Shown here piece by piece: positions 21,169 to 30,422 of a stretch of DNA of 60,970 nucleotides (its first letter is position 1; every line of letters begins with the position of its first letter). The notes under the pieces are model-generated. The model was not told the DNA's origin. It ran no database searches and saw nothing but the letters and a program-made list of their open reading frames with translations. The stretch spans positions 1-60,970 of the forward strand of contig CAMAPQ010000005.1 of assembly GCA_945860125.1 (NCBI GenBank), given 5' to 3'. Made by a program: the position numbers and the translations under genes. Origin of the DNA: Klebsiella pneumoniae (GTDB lineage Bacteria > Pseudomonadota > Gammaproteobacteria > Pseudomonadales > CAMAPQ01).

Positions 21169-22962
21169 TTATTCAAAAGATGAGACTGAAGGTGTAACGC
21201 GTAATATCTCTTCAACTGTTGTGACGCCTTTGCCTATTTTATTGGCGCCACTTAATCTTAGTGTAAACATACCTTCTTTAATTGCCTGAGCCCGTACTTC
21301 ATCTAAGGGGCATTCGCGGCTAACCATATCGCGTAATTTTTGCGACATTAACATTAATTCATACACCCCCATTCTTCCTAAATAACCTGTTCCGCGGCAC
21401 TCTAAGCATCCGCCAGGTTTAAACACTTTTTTAGGTAAATTGCCTTTCCAGGGTGCCGTTAGCGTCCACCAACCTTCAGGATCAATTTCTGCTGCCACTT
21501 TGCAGTGAGGGCAAAGTGTTCTTACTAATCTTTGAGCCATAACGCCTAAGAGTGTTGCACCAATCAGATAAGGCGCAACACCAAGTTCTTGAAGCCTAAC
21601 AATTGCTGAAGGTGCATCGTTGGTATGTAACGTTGAGATGACTAGATGCCCAGTAAGTGCGGCTTGAATTGCCATTTCAGCTGTTTGTAAATCACGAATT
21701 TCACCTACCATGATAATGTCAGGATCTTGTCTTAAAAGTGCGCGGATACCCTCAACAAAACCAAGATCAATATTGGCCTGTATTTGCACTTGATTAAAAC
21801 TAGACTCTATCATTTCAATAGGATCTTCGAGTGTACATACATTGACATTCGCTGTTGCAAGCTGCTTTAGCGTTGAATAAAGTGTTGTCGTTTTACCTGA
21901 ACCGGTTGGCCCTGTCACTAATACAATGCCTGTTGTGCTAGAAACCATTTTTTGCCAGCGACTATAATCATCATTTGTTAAACCAAGCTGTTCGTATGAT
22001 CTTAGTAGTACCTCAGGATCAAATACCCTCATAACGAGTTTTTCGCCAAAAGCCGTGGGCAATGTCGATAATCGCAGCTCTACTTCATCGCCATCTGGTT
22101 TTTTTGTTTTTAACCTACCATCTTGAGGACGCCGTTTTTCTGCAACGTCCATTCTGCCTAAAATTTTAATACGACTCGTCACTGCAGTCATCACAACCGC
22201 TGGTAATTCATAAACATCGTGCATTACGCCGTCAATTCTAAAGCGAACTCGTCCTGTATCTCGTCTTGGCTCAAGATGTAGATCGCTCGCTCTTTGATCA
22301 AAAGCGTATTGCAGCAACCAATCAACAATATTCACGATATGTTTATCATTTGCATCAGCGCTTTTTATTGAGTTTAATTCGAGCAATTGCTCAAAATTTG
22401 CAATATGACTTGGCTGCTGATTAGATTCACCTGTTGCGCTGCGAACTGATTTAGCTAGGTTGTAAAACTCGATGCAGTATCTTTGTATATCTGCAGGATT
22501 ACTAATAACCAGCCTAATCTTTTTACCTCGAATAATTTGGGATAGCCCTGATTCCCATTCGTTATAAAAAGGTTGTGCTGTTGCCAGTGTAATTTCATCA
22601 GCGGTTACTTTAATTGCCAATACATGATGTCTTTCTGAAAATTTATAGGACATAACAGAAGTAACTGTAGGTACATCAATTTTAAGTGGATCAATAAAGG
22701 CCACCGGTAAATTGGCTTTTTCTGCTAGCCAGTTAGTTAAAAACTCTAGGCTAAGTGCCTGCTTTTCTTTTTTTTGATGATGGAACCCAAAATTCGCCAA
22801 AAAGTGTAATGGATGCTGTGATATTTGATTTTTTGATCGAGTTGTACTGGTTACAGCAAGCATATTTTCTGTTGAGAGCAACCCTTCTTTATGCAGCTCA
22901 TCTAAAGCCCAGCGCAAATCGATGACAAAATTGGTCTTTTTCTGATTATTATTTTGATTCAC
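21169..22962 (-). CDS. GspE/PulE/PilB-family secretion or pilus ATPase
   Basis: This hexameric AAA-like ATPase would power type II secretion or type IV pilus assembly. The 597-residue protein has an N-terminal GspE_N-like region (about 40-170), Walker A GPTGSGKT (351-358), the Asp and His boxes (IMVGEIRD, ISTLHTNDA) and a C-terminal zinc-binding tetracysteine motif (CPHC 484-487, CLEC 519-522). It stands alone: no gspF, pilC or prepilin gene is next to it. It could serve a T2SS, a pilus or competence, and sequence alone does not decide. Confidence 0.88.
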   Translation of the reverse strand: MNQNNNQKKTNFVIDLRWALDELHKEGLLSTENMLAVTSTTRSKNQISQHPLHFLANFGFHHQKKEKQALSLEFLTNWLAEKANLPVAFIDPLKIDVPTVTSVMSYKFSERHHVLAIKVTADEITLATAQPFYNEWESGLSQIIRGKKIRLVISNPADIQRYCIEFYNLAKSVRSATGESNQQPSHIANFEQLLELNSIKSADANDKHIVNIVDWLLQYAFDQRASDLHLEPRRDTGRVRFRIDGVMHDVYELPAVVMTAVTSRIKILGRMDVAEKRRPQDGRLKTKKPDGDEVELRLSTLPTAFGEKLVMRVFDPEVLLRSYEQLGLTNDDYSRWQKMVSSTTGIVLVTGPTGSGKTTTLYSTLKQLATANVNVCTLEDPIEMIESSFNQVQIQANIDLGFVEGIRALLRQDPDIIMVGEIRDLQTAEMAIQAALTGHLVISTLHTNDAPSAIVRLQELGVAPYLIGATLLGVMAQRLVRTLCPHCKVAAEIDPEGWWTLTAPWKGNLPKKVFKPGGCLECRGTGYLGRMGVYELMLMSQKLRDMVSRECPLDEVRAQAIKEGMFTLRLSGANKIGKGVTTVEEILRVTPSVSSFE

Positions 22963-23256
22963 TCTCTATCACTCCTAACAACTCATGATCGAGCTTACTT
23001 TTTCAGTCTAGTTGAAGTATTACAGAATAATAAAAGTCACAAGATGTGTTACACGTTATAAAACCGTACAATAATCGCCATTGTCAAAAAAAAATCGCTT
23101 TATTCTTGATTTTATAGTTCTTTTTCTGTGCTTTTAAGAGTTTGAAGTATAATTAACAGCGCTACTTCTTCTATCTTAGGCATTGTGAAGAAGACGCTTT
23201 CGTTTTTTTAATTAAGTGGCATAACATAAAGCGAGCGTACGTAAAGGTTCAGCAGT
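22963..23256. promoter_or_regulatory. Divergent region between the GspE-family gene and putA
   Basis: This is a 294-base AT-rich spacer between divergently transcribed genes. Promoters for both must lie here. No repeat, riboswitch or reading frame of note was recognised. Confidence 0.4.
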
Positions 23257-26200
23257 ATGAATGATTTTTTAAAAGCGTTAGATCCTTACATTAGTGGCGT
23301 TACGCTAAATAAATCTATTTATCAGGATTACTTGGCCGATGAAAAGCAGCTCACTAAAGAAATCTTATTAAGAGATGCCCAAGATCCCAAGAAAGTTAAT
23401 GAAGATGCTGTAGAGAAAATGGCTGCCGATCTTTCTATAGCGGGTAGGCAAAATAAAGCGCAAGGCTTGAATGTTGAAAATTTTTTGAGGGAATATAGCC
23501 TTGGCACAGAAGAAGGTATTGCAATTATGTGCCTGGCCGAGGCACTTATTCGTGTTCCTGATGCCGAAACAGCGCAACTTTTTTTGCAGGATAAAATCTC
23601 TCAAGGTAACTGGGGCGTGCATTTGGGGCAAAGTACCTCTTTTTGGGTTAATGCATCGACTTGGGGTTTAATTCTCACTGAGCAGATACTTAAAACAATG
23701 CCAGAGAGAGGTGCCGGCATTGTAAGTCAGCTTATTCGCAGGTTGGGCGGCCCATTGATTCATGCTGCTCTTCAGCAAGCGATGAGTTTAATTAGCGAAC
23801 AGTTTGTGGCAGGCAAAACAATATCTCAAGCCTATAGAAAGTCTCAGGCTGATGGGGCTTTTTGCCACTCTTTTGATATGTTGGGCGAAGCTGCGCTGAC
23901 TGAAAAAGATTCTGAAAATTATATCAGGGCTTATTCAGCGGCAATAGAAGCATTAAGCGAGACACCGCTTGACTACCCTATTCGTCCAGGCATTTCAATT
24001 AAACTATCTGCGTTGCATCCTCGTTTTGAACCCTGGCAAAAAGAGGCGATTTTAATTGTTGAAGAACGATTAATGGAGCTCGTTTTATTAGCGCGCTCAA
24101 AAGATATTCCTATTACGCTCGATGCTGAAGAATCTTATCGTCTTGAGCCTTTACTTCATATTTTTACGCATATCTTTCAATCACCCGATCTTGCTGATTG
24201 GCCTCATTTTGGACTTGCTGTGCAGGCTTATCAGAAGCGAAGCTACGCTGTTTTAGTCTATCTTGAGACGTTATCCCAAAAGCATAATAAAATTATTCCA
24301 ATTCGTTTAGTTAAGGGGGCTTACTGGGATTACGAGATAAAAAAGGCACAACAAGAAGGACTCAATCATTACCCGGTCTTTACTGAAAAAGTAATAACGG
24401 ATGCTAATTATCTTCATCTTGCCCGATTTTTACTTAAAAGGCCTGTTTGCTTTTACCCTGAATTTGGTACGCATAATGCTTTTACTTTGTCTTACATTTG
24501 CGATATGGCAAGGCTCTATGAAAATCCTCACTTTGAGTTTCAGCGACTTTACGGCATGGGGAATGCTATCTATCAGAAGCTGTTAAAAATAAAGCCTGAT
24601 CTGACATGTAGAATTTATGCGCCTGTTGGTCCACACCGTGATTTATTGCCTTATCTTGTGCGTAGATTGCTTGAAAATGGCGCTAATACTTCTTTTATTC
24701 ATCAGTTGCGTAACGAGCATATTCCTATACATGATCTGGTTAAAAACCCATTTACCTTGGCAAGAACAGATACGTATGTAAAAGTATTGGATCTTCCTTT
24801 GCCGCGAGAAATTTATTTACCTGGTCGCGTTAACTCCAGCGGCCTGAACTTAAATAGTGAGGCAAATACCAAGGCTGTTGTGCAAAAAATGATGCCTTAT
24901 TTTTCACAAGAATATCCAGGTAAAGATCAAGATTTTCCAATTAGAAATCCAAGCAATAAGTCGCATATTTTAGGTACGCGAACATTATTACAACCTCTAC
25001 AGTGCCAAGCTGCGCTAGCAGAAGCCTTTGAATTTTTCCCCACATGGTCAGCAACGCACGTTAAAAAACGCGCGCAATTGCTTTATAACTTAGCAGATAA
25101 ATTAGAAGAATCACGCTATGAACTCATGGCGCTTTTGATCGCAGAGGCCGGTAAAACACTTCAAAATGCACAAATTGAAATACGAGAGGCCGTTGATTTC
25201 TGTCGCTATTATGCTCAGCAGGCGATTGAAAAATTAGCAGAGCCAGTTTTTTTGGGTGGCTCAACGGGCGAAGAGAATTGGTTGGAGCTTTTAGGGCGCG
25301 GGGTTTTTGTTTGCATTAGCCCTTGGAATTTTCCTGTCTCAATTTTTGTAGGGCAAATTGCAGCAGCGCTTGTTACAGGAAATTGTGTTATTGCTAAGCC
25401 TGCTACACATGGCGAGCTGTGTGCGCGTAAAGTTTTTTCGCTTATTTTAGAGGCAGGCTTCCCTGCAGAAAGTATTCATTTTACGCCTTGCAGTGTAAGT
25501 ATTTTTTCAACCTTGGTTTTGAGTGATCCTCGCATAGCCGGCGTTGTTTTCACAGGTTCTCTAGATTCAGCTCAGGATATTAATCGGCAGCTTGCTCAAA
25601 GGCCGGGCAGTTTAGCGGTCATGATTGCAGAAACAGGCGGCCAAAATGCAATGATCGTCGATACGACTGCTCTTCCAGAGCAGGTTGCAATGGATGCAAT
25701 TGCCTCGGCTTTTGATTCGGCAGGACAAAGATGCTCGGCGTTACGCGTATTATTTGTGCAAGAAGAAATTGCTTCTGAAGTTATTGAGTTAATTTCTGGG
25801 CGAATGCAGGTTTTAAAAGTGGGCGATCCCATCAGTTTGAATATTGATATAGGCCCGATAATTAATGATACGCAACAACAAAAAATACTTTTACATATTG
25901 ATCAAATCTCTCGCTCAGGAAAATTACTTGCGCAAAGCCCTCTAACAAAAGAAGTCAATGATTCAGGTTATTTTGTGCCGCCAACACTTGTTGAAATTAG
26001 TAGTCTCAAGGAATTAAAAGAAGAGGTATTTGGTCCGGTACTTCATCTCATTCGTTTTAAGGGAAGTCATCTTAATGATGTGATACGACAAATTAATGAG
26101 TCTCGTTATGGCTTATCCTTAGGCATACAATCACGTATTGATTCACGCGTAAAAACGTTGACAAAAAAACTTGCTGTGGGAAATGTTTATATTAACCGTA

Positions 26201-26406
26201 GCATGATAGGTGCCACGGTCGGTAGTCAGCCATTTGGTGGTCAGGGCCTATCAGGCACTGGGCCTAAAGCGGGCGGCCCAAATTATTTAATGCGATTTGT
26301 GATAGAAAAAACGATTACTAATAATACAACGGCTATTGGCGGTAATACTCGATTATTATCTACACAAGTTATCGATAAAAACTTAAATAGCAGCAAAGAA
26401 ACTTAA
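23257..26406 (+). CDS. putA: Bifunctional proline dehydrogenase / P5C dehydrogenase
   Basis: It oxidises proline to glutamate in two steps. The proline dehydrogenase barrel occupies roughly residues 70-480 (IKLSALHPRFEP, LDAEESYRLEP, RLVKGAYWDYE, YAPVGPHRDLLPYLVRRLLENG). The aldehyde dehydrogenase domain covers about 540-1020 (ISPWNFPVSIF, ETGGQNAMIV, catalytic Cys826 in GQRCSALR). At 1049 residues it is the short class. It starts at the helical PutA region and lacks the N-terminal ribbon-helix-helix repressor domain of the roughly 1320-residue E. coli enzyme, so it should not autoregulate. Confidence 0.97.
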   Translation: MNDFLKALDPYISGVTLNKSIYQDYLADEKQLTKEILLRDAQDPKKVNEDAVEKMAADLSIAGRQNKAQGLNVENFLREYSLGTEEGIAIMCLAEALIRVPDAETAQLFLQDKISQGNWGVHLGQSTSFWVNASTWGLILTEQILKTMPERGAGIVSQLIRRLGGPLIHAALQQAMSLISEQFVAGKTISQAYRKSQADGAFCHSFDMLGEAALTEKDSENYIRAYSAAIEALSETPLDYPIRPGISIKLSALHPRFEPWQKEAILIVEERLMELVLLARSKDIPITLDAEESYRLEPLLHIFTHIFQSPDLADWPHFGLAVQAYQKRSYAVLVYLETLSQKHNKIIPIRLVKGAYWDYEIKKAQQEGLNHYPVFTEKVITDANYLHLARFLLKRPVCFYPEFGTHNAFTLSYICDMARLYENPHFEFQRLYGMGNAIYQKLLKIKPDLTCRIYAPVGPHRDLLPYLVRRLLENGANTSFIHQLRNEHIPIHDLVKNPFTLARTDTYVKVLDLPLPREIYLPGRVNSSGLNLNSEANTKAVVQKMMPYFSQEYPGKDQDFPIRNPSNKSHILGTRTLLQPLQCQAALAEAFEFFPTWSATHVKKRAQLLYNLADKLEESRYELMALLIAEAGKTLQNAQIEIREAVDFCRYYAQQAIEKLAEPVFLGGSTGEENWLELLGRGVFVCISPWNFPVSIFVGQIAAALVTGNCVIAKPATHGELCARKVFSLILEAGFPAESIHFTPCSVSIFSTLVLSDPRIAGVVFTGSLDSAQDINRQLAQRPGSLAVMIAETGGQNAMIVDTTALPEQVAMDAIASAFDSAGQRCSALRVLFVQEEIASEVIELISGRMQVLKVGDPISLNIDIGPIINDTQQQKILLHIDQISRSGKLLAQSPLTKEVNDSGYFVPPTLVEISSLKELKEEVFGPVLHLIRFKGSHLNDVIRQINESRYGLSLGIQSRIDSRVKTLTKKLAVGNVYINRSMIGATVGSQPFGGQGLSGTGPKAGGPNYLMRFVIEKTITNNTTAIGGNTRLLSTQVIDKNLNSSKET

Positions 26407-26557
26407 GGTGAGAAGCTGTTTATCTCATCGTTACTTTTCAAGTTAAACGATATTTAAAATAAGAGGATAATCAGTTATTATGCCAAGCTTACTATTTTTA
26501 TTTTTTTAAGACGCTGATGTTTAGATAGATTTTCACTCGGTATTTTTAGGTTTTATT

Positions 26558-28228
26558 ATGGCTCAATATATTTATACGATGAACGGGGTGACTAAAGTTG
26601 TTCATCCCAATAGAGTAATTCTTGAAAATATTTATTTATCTTTTTTCCCGGGAGCCAAGATTGGCGTTCTGGGTTTAAATGGATCAGGCAAGTCTTCCTT
26701 GCTTCGCATTATGGCGGGTATTGATAAAGAATATGATGGCGAAGCACGGCCTCAAGCTGGTATCAAGATTGGTTATTTATCACAAGAGCCTCAGCTCGAC
26801 CCTTCCAAAAATGTGCGTGAAAATGTTGAAGAAGGTGTTCGTGAAATAAAAGACTTACTTAACAAATTTGATGAAATCAGCATGAAGTTTGCTGAGCCAA
26901 TGTCTGATGAGGCAATGAATAAATTGCTAGAAGAACAGGCAGAACTTCAGGGTAAGATTGATGTTGCTAATGCTTGGGATTTAGATAGAACGCTTGAGAT
27001 AGCTGCGGATGCTTTGCGTCTTCCTGCTTGGGAAGCTGATGTAACAACGCTTTCTGGTGGAGAAAAGAGGCGTGTTGCGCTTTGCAAGTTACTTCTCTCA
27101 TCACCAGATATGTTATTGCTTGATGAACCTACCAACCATTTAGATGCAGAAAGTGTGGCATGGCTTGAACGCTTTTTATGCGACTTTAAAGGTACAGTGG
27201 TTGCGGTGACTCATGACCGTTATTTTTTAGATAATGCAGCAGAATGGATATTAGAGCTTGATAGGGGTAAAGGCATTCCCTACAAGGGTAATTACTCTTC
27301 TTGGCTTGAGCAAAAAGAAGAAAGATTAGATCAGGAAAAAAGACAGGAAAGTTCTCACTATAAAGCACTTAAGGCAGAGCTTGATTGGGTGCGTGCTAAT
27401 CCAAAAGGTCGGCAGGTAAAAAGTAAGGCAAGATTGGCAAGATTTGAAGAAATGAATTCAGTTGAGTTCCAGAAGCGAAATGAAACGCAGCAGCTTTACA
27501 TTCCGCCTGGGCCAAGATTGGGAGACCTCGTTATTGAAGCGACAAACATCACTAAAAAATTCGGCGATAAACTTCTTTACGAGAATTTTTCTTTTAATGT
27601 ACCAAAAGGCGCTGTTGTGGGCATTATAGGCCCGAATGGAGCAGGAAAAACGACCTTGTTTAGGTTGATTACTGGCCAAGATAAGCCTGATGGCGGCGAG
27701 ATTCGTGTGGGCGATACTGTAAAATTAGCTTATGTTGATCAGGCGCGTGATTCGCTAGATGACAATAAAACTGTGTGGGAAGAAATTACGGGTGGGAATG
27801 ATATTTTACAGGTTGGCACATTTGAAATGCCATCTCGTGCTTATGTTGGCCGCTTTAACTTTAAAGGTGTTGATCAACAGAAGAAAGTTGGCCAGTTATC
27901 TGGGGGTGAGCGGAACCGTGTTCATTTGGCCAAGCTTATTAAAAGTGGTGGAAATGTTTTATTGTTGGATGAGCCAACAAATGACTTAGATGTTGAAACA
28001 TTAAGGGCGTTAGAGGACGCTATTCAAACGTTTCCTGGTTGTGTATTGCTTATTTCCCATGACAGATGGTTTTTGGATAGAGTTTCTACTCATATCATTG
28101 CTTTTGAAGGTGAGAGTCAAGTTGAGTTCTGCGAGGGTAATTATACTGAGTTTGAAAACCATCGCAGGCAGTCTTTGGGCGATGATGCAATTCGTCCAAA
28201 GCGAATTAAATATCGTAAGCTGAATTAA
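26558..28228 (+). CDS. ettA: Energy-dependent translational throttle protein EttA
   Basis: EttA is an ABC-F ATPase that binds the ribosomal E site and gates the first elongation steps according to energy charge. The 556-residue protein has two nucleotide-binding domains (Walker A GLNGSGKS 39-46 and GPNGAGKT 358-365), two LSGGE signatures, and an inter-domain linker. The start [15 protein letters not shown] and the C-terminus match EttA better than other ABC-F subfamilies. Confidence 0.95.
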   Translation: MAQYIYTMNGVTKVVHPNRVILENIYLSFFPGAKIGVLGLNGSGKSSLLRIMAGIDKEYDGEARPQAGIKIGYLSQEPQLDPSKNVRENVEEGVREIKDLLNKFDEISMKFAEPMSDEAMNKLLEEQAELQGKIDVANAWDLDRTLEIAADALRLPAWEADVTTLSGGEKRRVALCKLLLSSPDMLLLDEPTNHLDAESVAWLERFLCDFKGTVVAVTHDRYFLDNAAEWILELDRGKGIPYKGNYSSWLEQKEERLDQEKRQESSHYKALKAELDWVRANPKGRQVKSKARLARFEEMNSVEFQKRNETQQLYIPPGPRLGDLVIEATNITKKFGDKLLYENFSFNVPKGAVVGIIGPNGAGKTTLFRLITGQDKPDGGEIRVGDTVKLAYVDQARDSLDDNKTVWEEITGGNDILQVGTFEMPSRAYVGRFNFKGVDQQKKVGQLSGGERNRVHLAKLIKSGGNVLLLDEPTNDLDVETLRALEDAIQTFPGCVLLISHDRWFLDRVSTHIIAFEGESQVEFCEGNYTEFENHRRQSLGDDAIRPKRIKYRKLN

Positions 28229-28244
28229 ACATCAAAAGGAAACT

Positions 28245-28640
28245 ATGTTTTCTTTTAAGCAGAAGGAACCGGGCATGGAAAAGAGACGATTTTCACGTAT
28301 AGCTTTTGAGGCATCTGCTTACCTTGATTTAAAGGGTAGTAAAATTGTTGTCCAGCTAATAGATATATCCTTAAAGGGCGCGCTTGTTTTATTGGAAGAT
28401 AAGGCATTAGATATTGAGCCAAAAGCTGCTGCAGCTGTTTTAAACATTATTCTTAATGATTCAGTTGTAATCACGATGGATGTTAAAATTGTTCACAGCG
28501 CTGAAGGGAGGCTTGGTCTTGAGTGTGTTCAGATTGACATTGATTCAATTGCACACCTGCGGCGATTAGTTGAGCTGAATTTGGGTGAAGAGTCTTTGCT
28601 TTATCGTGAGCTAAAAGCATTAATTAAAAATGGTGATTAA
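28245..28640 (+). CDS. PilZ domain protein (c-di-GMP binding)
   Basis: This 131-residue protein is essentially a single PilZ domain. It has the RxxxR element (Arg14-Arg18 in RRFSR) and the D-x-S-x-x-G element (Asp40, Ser42, Gly45 in IDISLKGA), the two c-di-GMP contacts. AAGGA lies 6 bases before the ATG. It may convey c-di-GMP signals to an unidentified partner, and a GGDEF/EAL enzyme is encoded at 49.9 kb. Its 3' end overlaps convergent rsmC by 17 bases. Confidence 0.88.
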   Translation: MFSFKQKEPGMEKRRFSRIAFEASAYLDLKGSKIVVQLIDISLKGALVLLEDKALDIEPKAAAAVLNIILNDSVVITMDVKIVHSAEGRLGLECVQIDIDSIAHLRRLVELNLGEESLLYRELKALIKNGD

Positions 28641-29700
28641 TATCAATATCAGCTGATTGACTCTCAGCGATGTTTTCTTGTTTTCCTGAGTAAACTCGAA
28701 AAGCATTATTTTCAGCAATAATTGTAACTTGAGAGTAATGTTTTTCCATGATCTCAAGATAAGGAAGAAAGCGGTTTGCGACTATCCTTATCTCTCCCCT
28801 GCCAGATAAATATAGCGTTGATTCTCGAAGAAAACGTTCCGTTGTTTCTAGTGTTTTCTTTTGTCCATCATGAAAAGGTGGATTTGATACGATAATGTCA
28901 TATTTTTTTCCGCTAGGTATTTCCTCAAATCCATTGCTTTCAAAGATTGCAGCATTAAAATTATTGAGCATTTTTGTTTTTTTGGCGCTAAGGATGGACA
29001 AGTAGTTTATATCAATTAAATCCCATTCTAATTTTGGATATTGTTTACTTAAAGTTGCGGCGATAACGCCTGCTCCACAGCCAAAATCTAAGGCTTTGCG
29101 CCCTGGACTTATATCACCTTTTTTAAAGGTTGAAAGTAAAAATGCTGTACCTTGATCTAGTTTTGCGCGACTAAATACGCCGGGTAATGCTGATATTGTT
29201 AAAGAGCCTTGATTTGAATTAACCTCATAATTTTGATAGTAGCGATCTAAATTAAAAGACTTAATTTCATTGTTTTTTTCTTTAAGTACGATAAGCCATA
29301 GCTGAGAATGACAGGCGCTATCGAGCTTTTCACAAACAGCAAAGTCACCCTTATTTTTTTTTATAAAAGATTCTATCCCTGATCTTTTTTCACCCACTAG
29401 GTATAATTTTTTTTCTCTAGCAAGAAAATAAAACTGTTCGAGCCAGAAAGTGGCGAGTTCTTTTTCTTTAGGGAAGAAAAAAATAACTTGGCTATACTGA
29501 TGTTCTTCGGGCAACGTGCATGCAAAATAGGTGGAATTTTTTATTTTATTTTTTAGTGCAGTGAAAACATCAAAAGCCCAAGTAACGGCAATGGATTTTT
29601 CATTAAAAAATAAAGACTCATCTTTTGGTAAGCCAATAAAAAGAGAGGGCTGTTGAAAAAAAGTGCTGTTTTTTAGTATGAGTCTAGAGGTGTTATCCAT
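28624..29700 (-). CDS. rsmC: 16S rRNA (guanine-1207-N2)-methyltransferase-like protein
   Basis: The 358-residue protein has a degenerate N-terminal methyltransferase-like domain (1-160) and a C-terminal catalytic domain with the SAM motif LDFGCGAGVIAA and the N-methyltransferase motif NPPFHDG. This double-domain layout and length fit RsmC. RlmG is similar in architecture and is the main alternative. The 3' end overlaps the PilZ gene by 17 bases tail to tail, with no room for a terminator between them. Confidence 0.85.
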   Translation of the reverse strand: MDNTSRLILKNSTFFQQPSLFIGLPKDESLFFNEKSIAVTWAFDVFTALKNKIKNSTYFACTLPEEHQYSQVIFFFPKEKELATFWLEQFYFLAREKKLYLVGEKRSGIESFIKKNKGDFAVCEKLDSACHSQLWLIVLKEKNNEIKSFNLDRYYQNYEVNSNQGSLTISALPGVFSRAKLDQGTAFLLSTFKKGDISPGRKALDFGCGAGVIAATLSKQYPKLEWDLIDINYLSILSAKKTKMLNNFNAAIFESNGFEEIPSGKKYDIIVSNPPFHDGQKKTLETTERFLRESTLYLSGRGEIRIVANRFLPYLEIMEKHYSQVTIIAENNAFRVYSGKQENIAESQSADIDINHHF

Positions 29701-29913
29701 AATAATGAGTCAAAATCCGCCTGTTTTCATATTTAATTTCTGGCCACTTATAGAAAGTATTCACGGCCAAGTAATCTCTTGTTATATTTAGTTGTCCCTA
29801 CCTGAGTGCATTTAGCGTGTTACGACGGGCGTTACAGGGTTATTAATTAACAAGAGTTAGTCGCGCGGGCATTTTAGCATTTATTTACATATCAAAGGAA
29901 AAGAGTTAATTAA
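29701..29913. other. Leader region before the signalling module
   Basis: This 213-base gap separates divergent rsmC and the 145-residue gene. It contains a 9-bp inverted repeat (CTCTTGTTA at 29776-29784, TAACAAGAG at 29848-29856) around a GC-richer interior with a possible CCCT/AGGG inner stem. This might be a structured leader or small RNA, but could be chance. Confidence 0.3.
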
Positions 29914-30351
29914 ATGTTTCAACCTAAAAAGATGGATCTAATTGTTTCTTTTGATGAAGCTGAGCGCAGGCTTGCTTTGCAGCAACTGGAGGATGAGATA
30001 GAATACCTCTCCCCTTCCCTTGATAAATTAAACTCAAGAATTAGTGGCTCTATGCTCGAAGTCACCGCTCAACCAAGAATGAGTCTTGAAACAAGTGTTA
30101 ATGTTTATAAAGCAGAAATTAATGCTTTAACTTTTTTAGTTCAGGCTGATATTTGTGCAAAATCAGGCGATGTAAGCCATGCTTCTCACCTTGTTAGATG
30201 TGCTCAATCATTAATAGAGACGTCAGCAAGTAAGCTGTTTAACGCAGAATACTCTTGTGAGGTGATTAATCCTTTTCAGGATTATCGGTTAAAGAAGTGG
30301 TTTAATCTTGCCTGGGAATCAAATCAAGCAGAGCTTAATTCCATTTCATAA
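29914..30351 (+). CDS. Hypothetical 145-residue helical protein
   Basis: No family was recognised. The protein is predicted soluble and mostly helical, with no signal peptide or membrane segment. It has three cysteines in the central part (Cys76, Cys93 and Cys110). It lies 71 bases upstream of the REC-TPR response regulator on the same strand, so it is probably the first gene of a three-gene signalling operon with that regulator and the kinase that follows. A role as adaptor or phosphotransfer partner is only inferred from position. Confidence 0.75.
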   Translation: MFQPKKMDLIVSFDEAERRLALQQLEDEIEYLSPSLDKLNSRISGSMLEVTAQPRMSLETSVNVYKAEINALTFLVQADICAKSGDVSHASHLVRCAQSLIETSASKLFNAEYSCEVINPFQDYRLKKWFNLAWESNQAELNSIS

Positions 30352-30422
30352 AATTCGCCGTTAATTTTTTGAATTTAAAGCTAAACTTTACTGCAGGATT
30401 TTGATTTTTCCTTTGGTAATTT

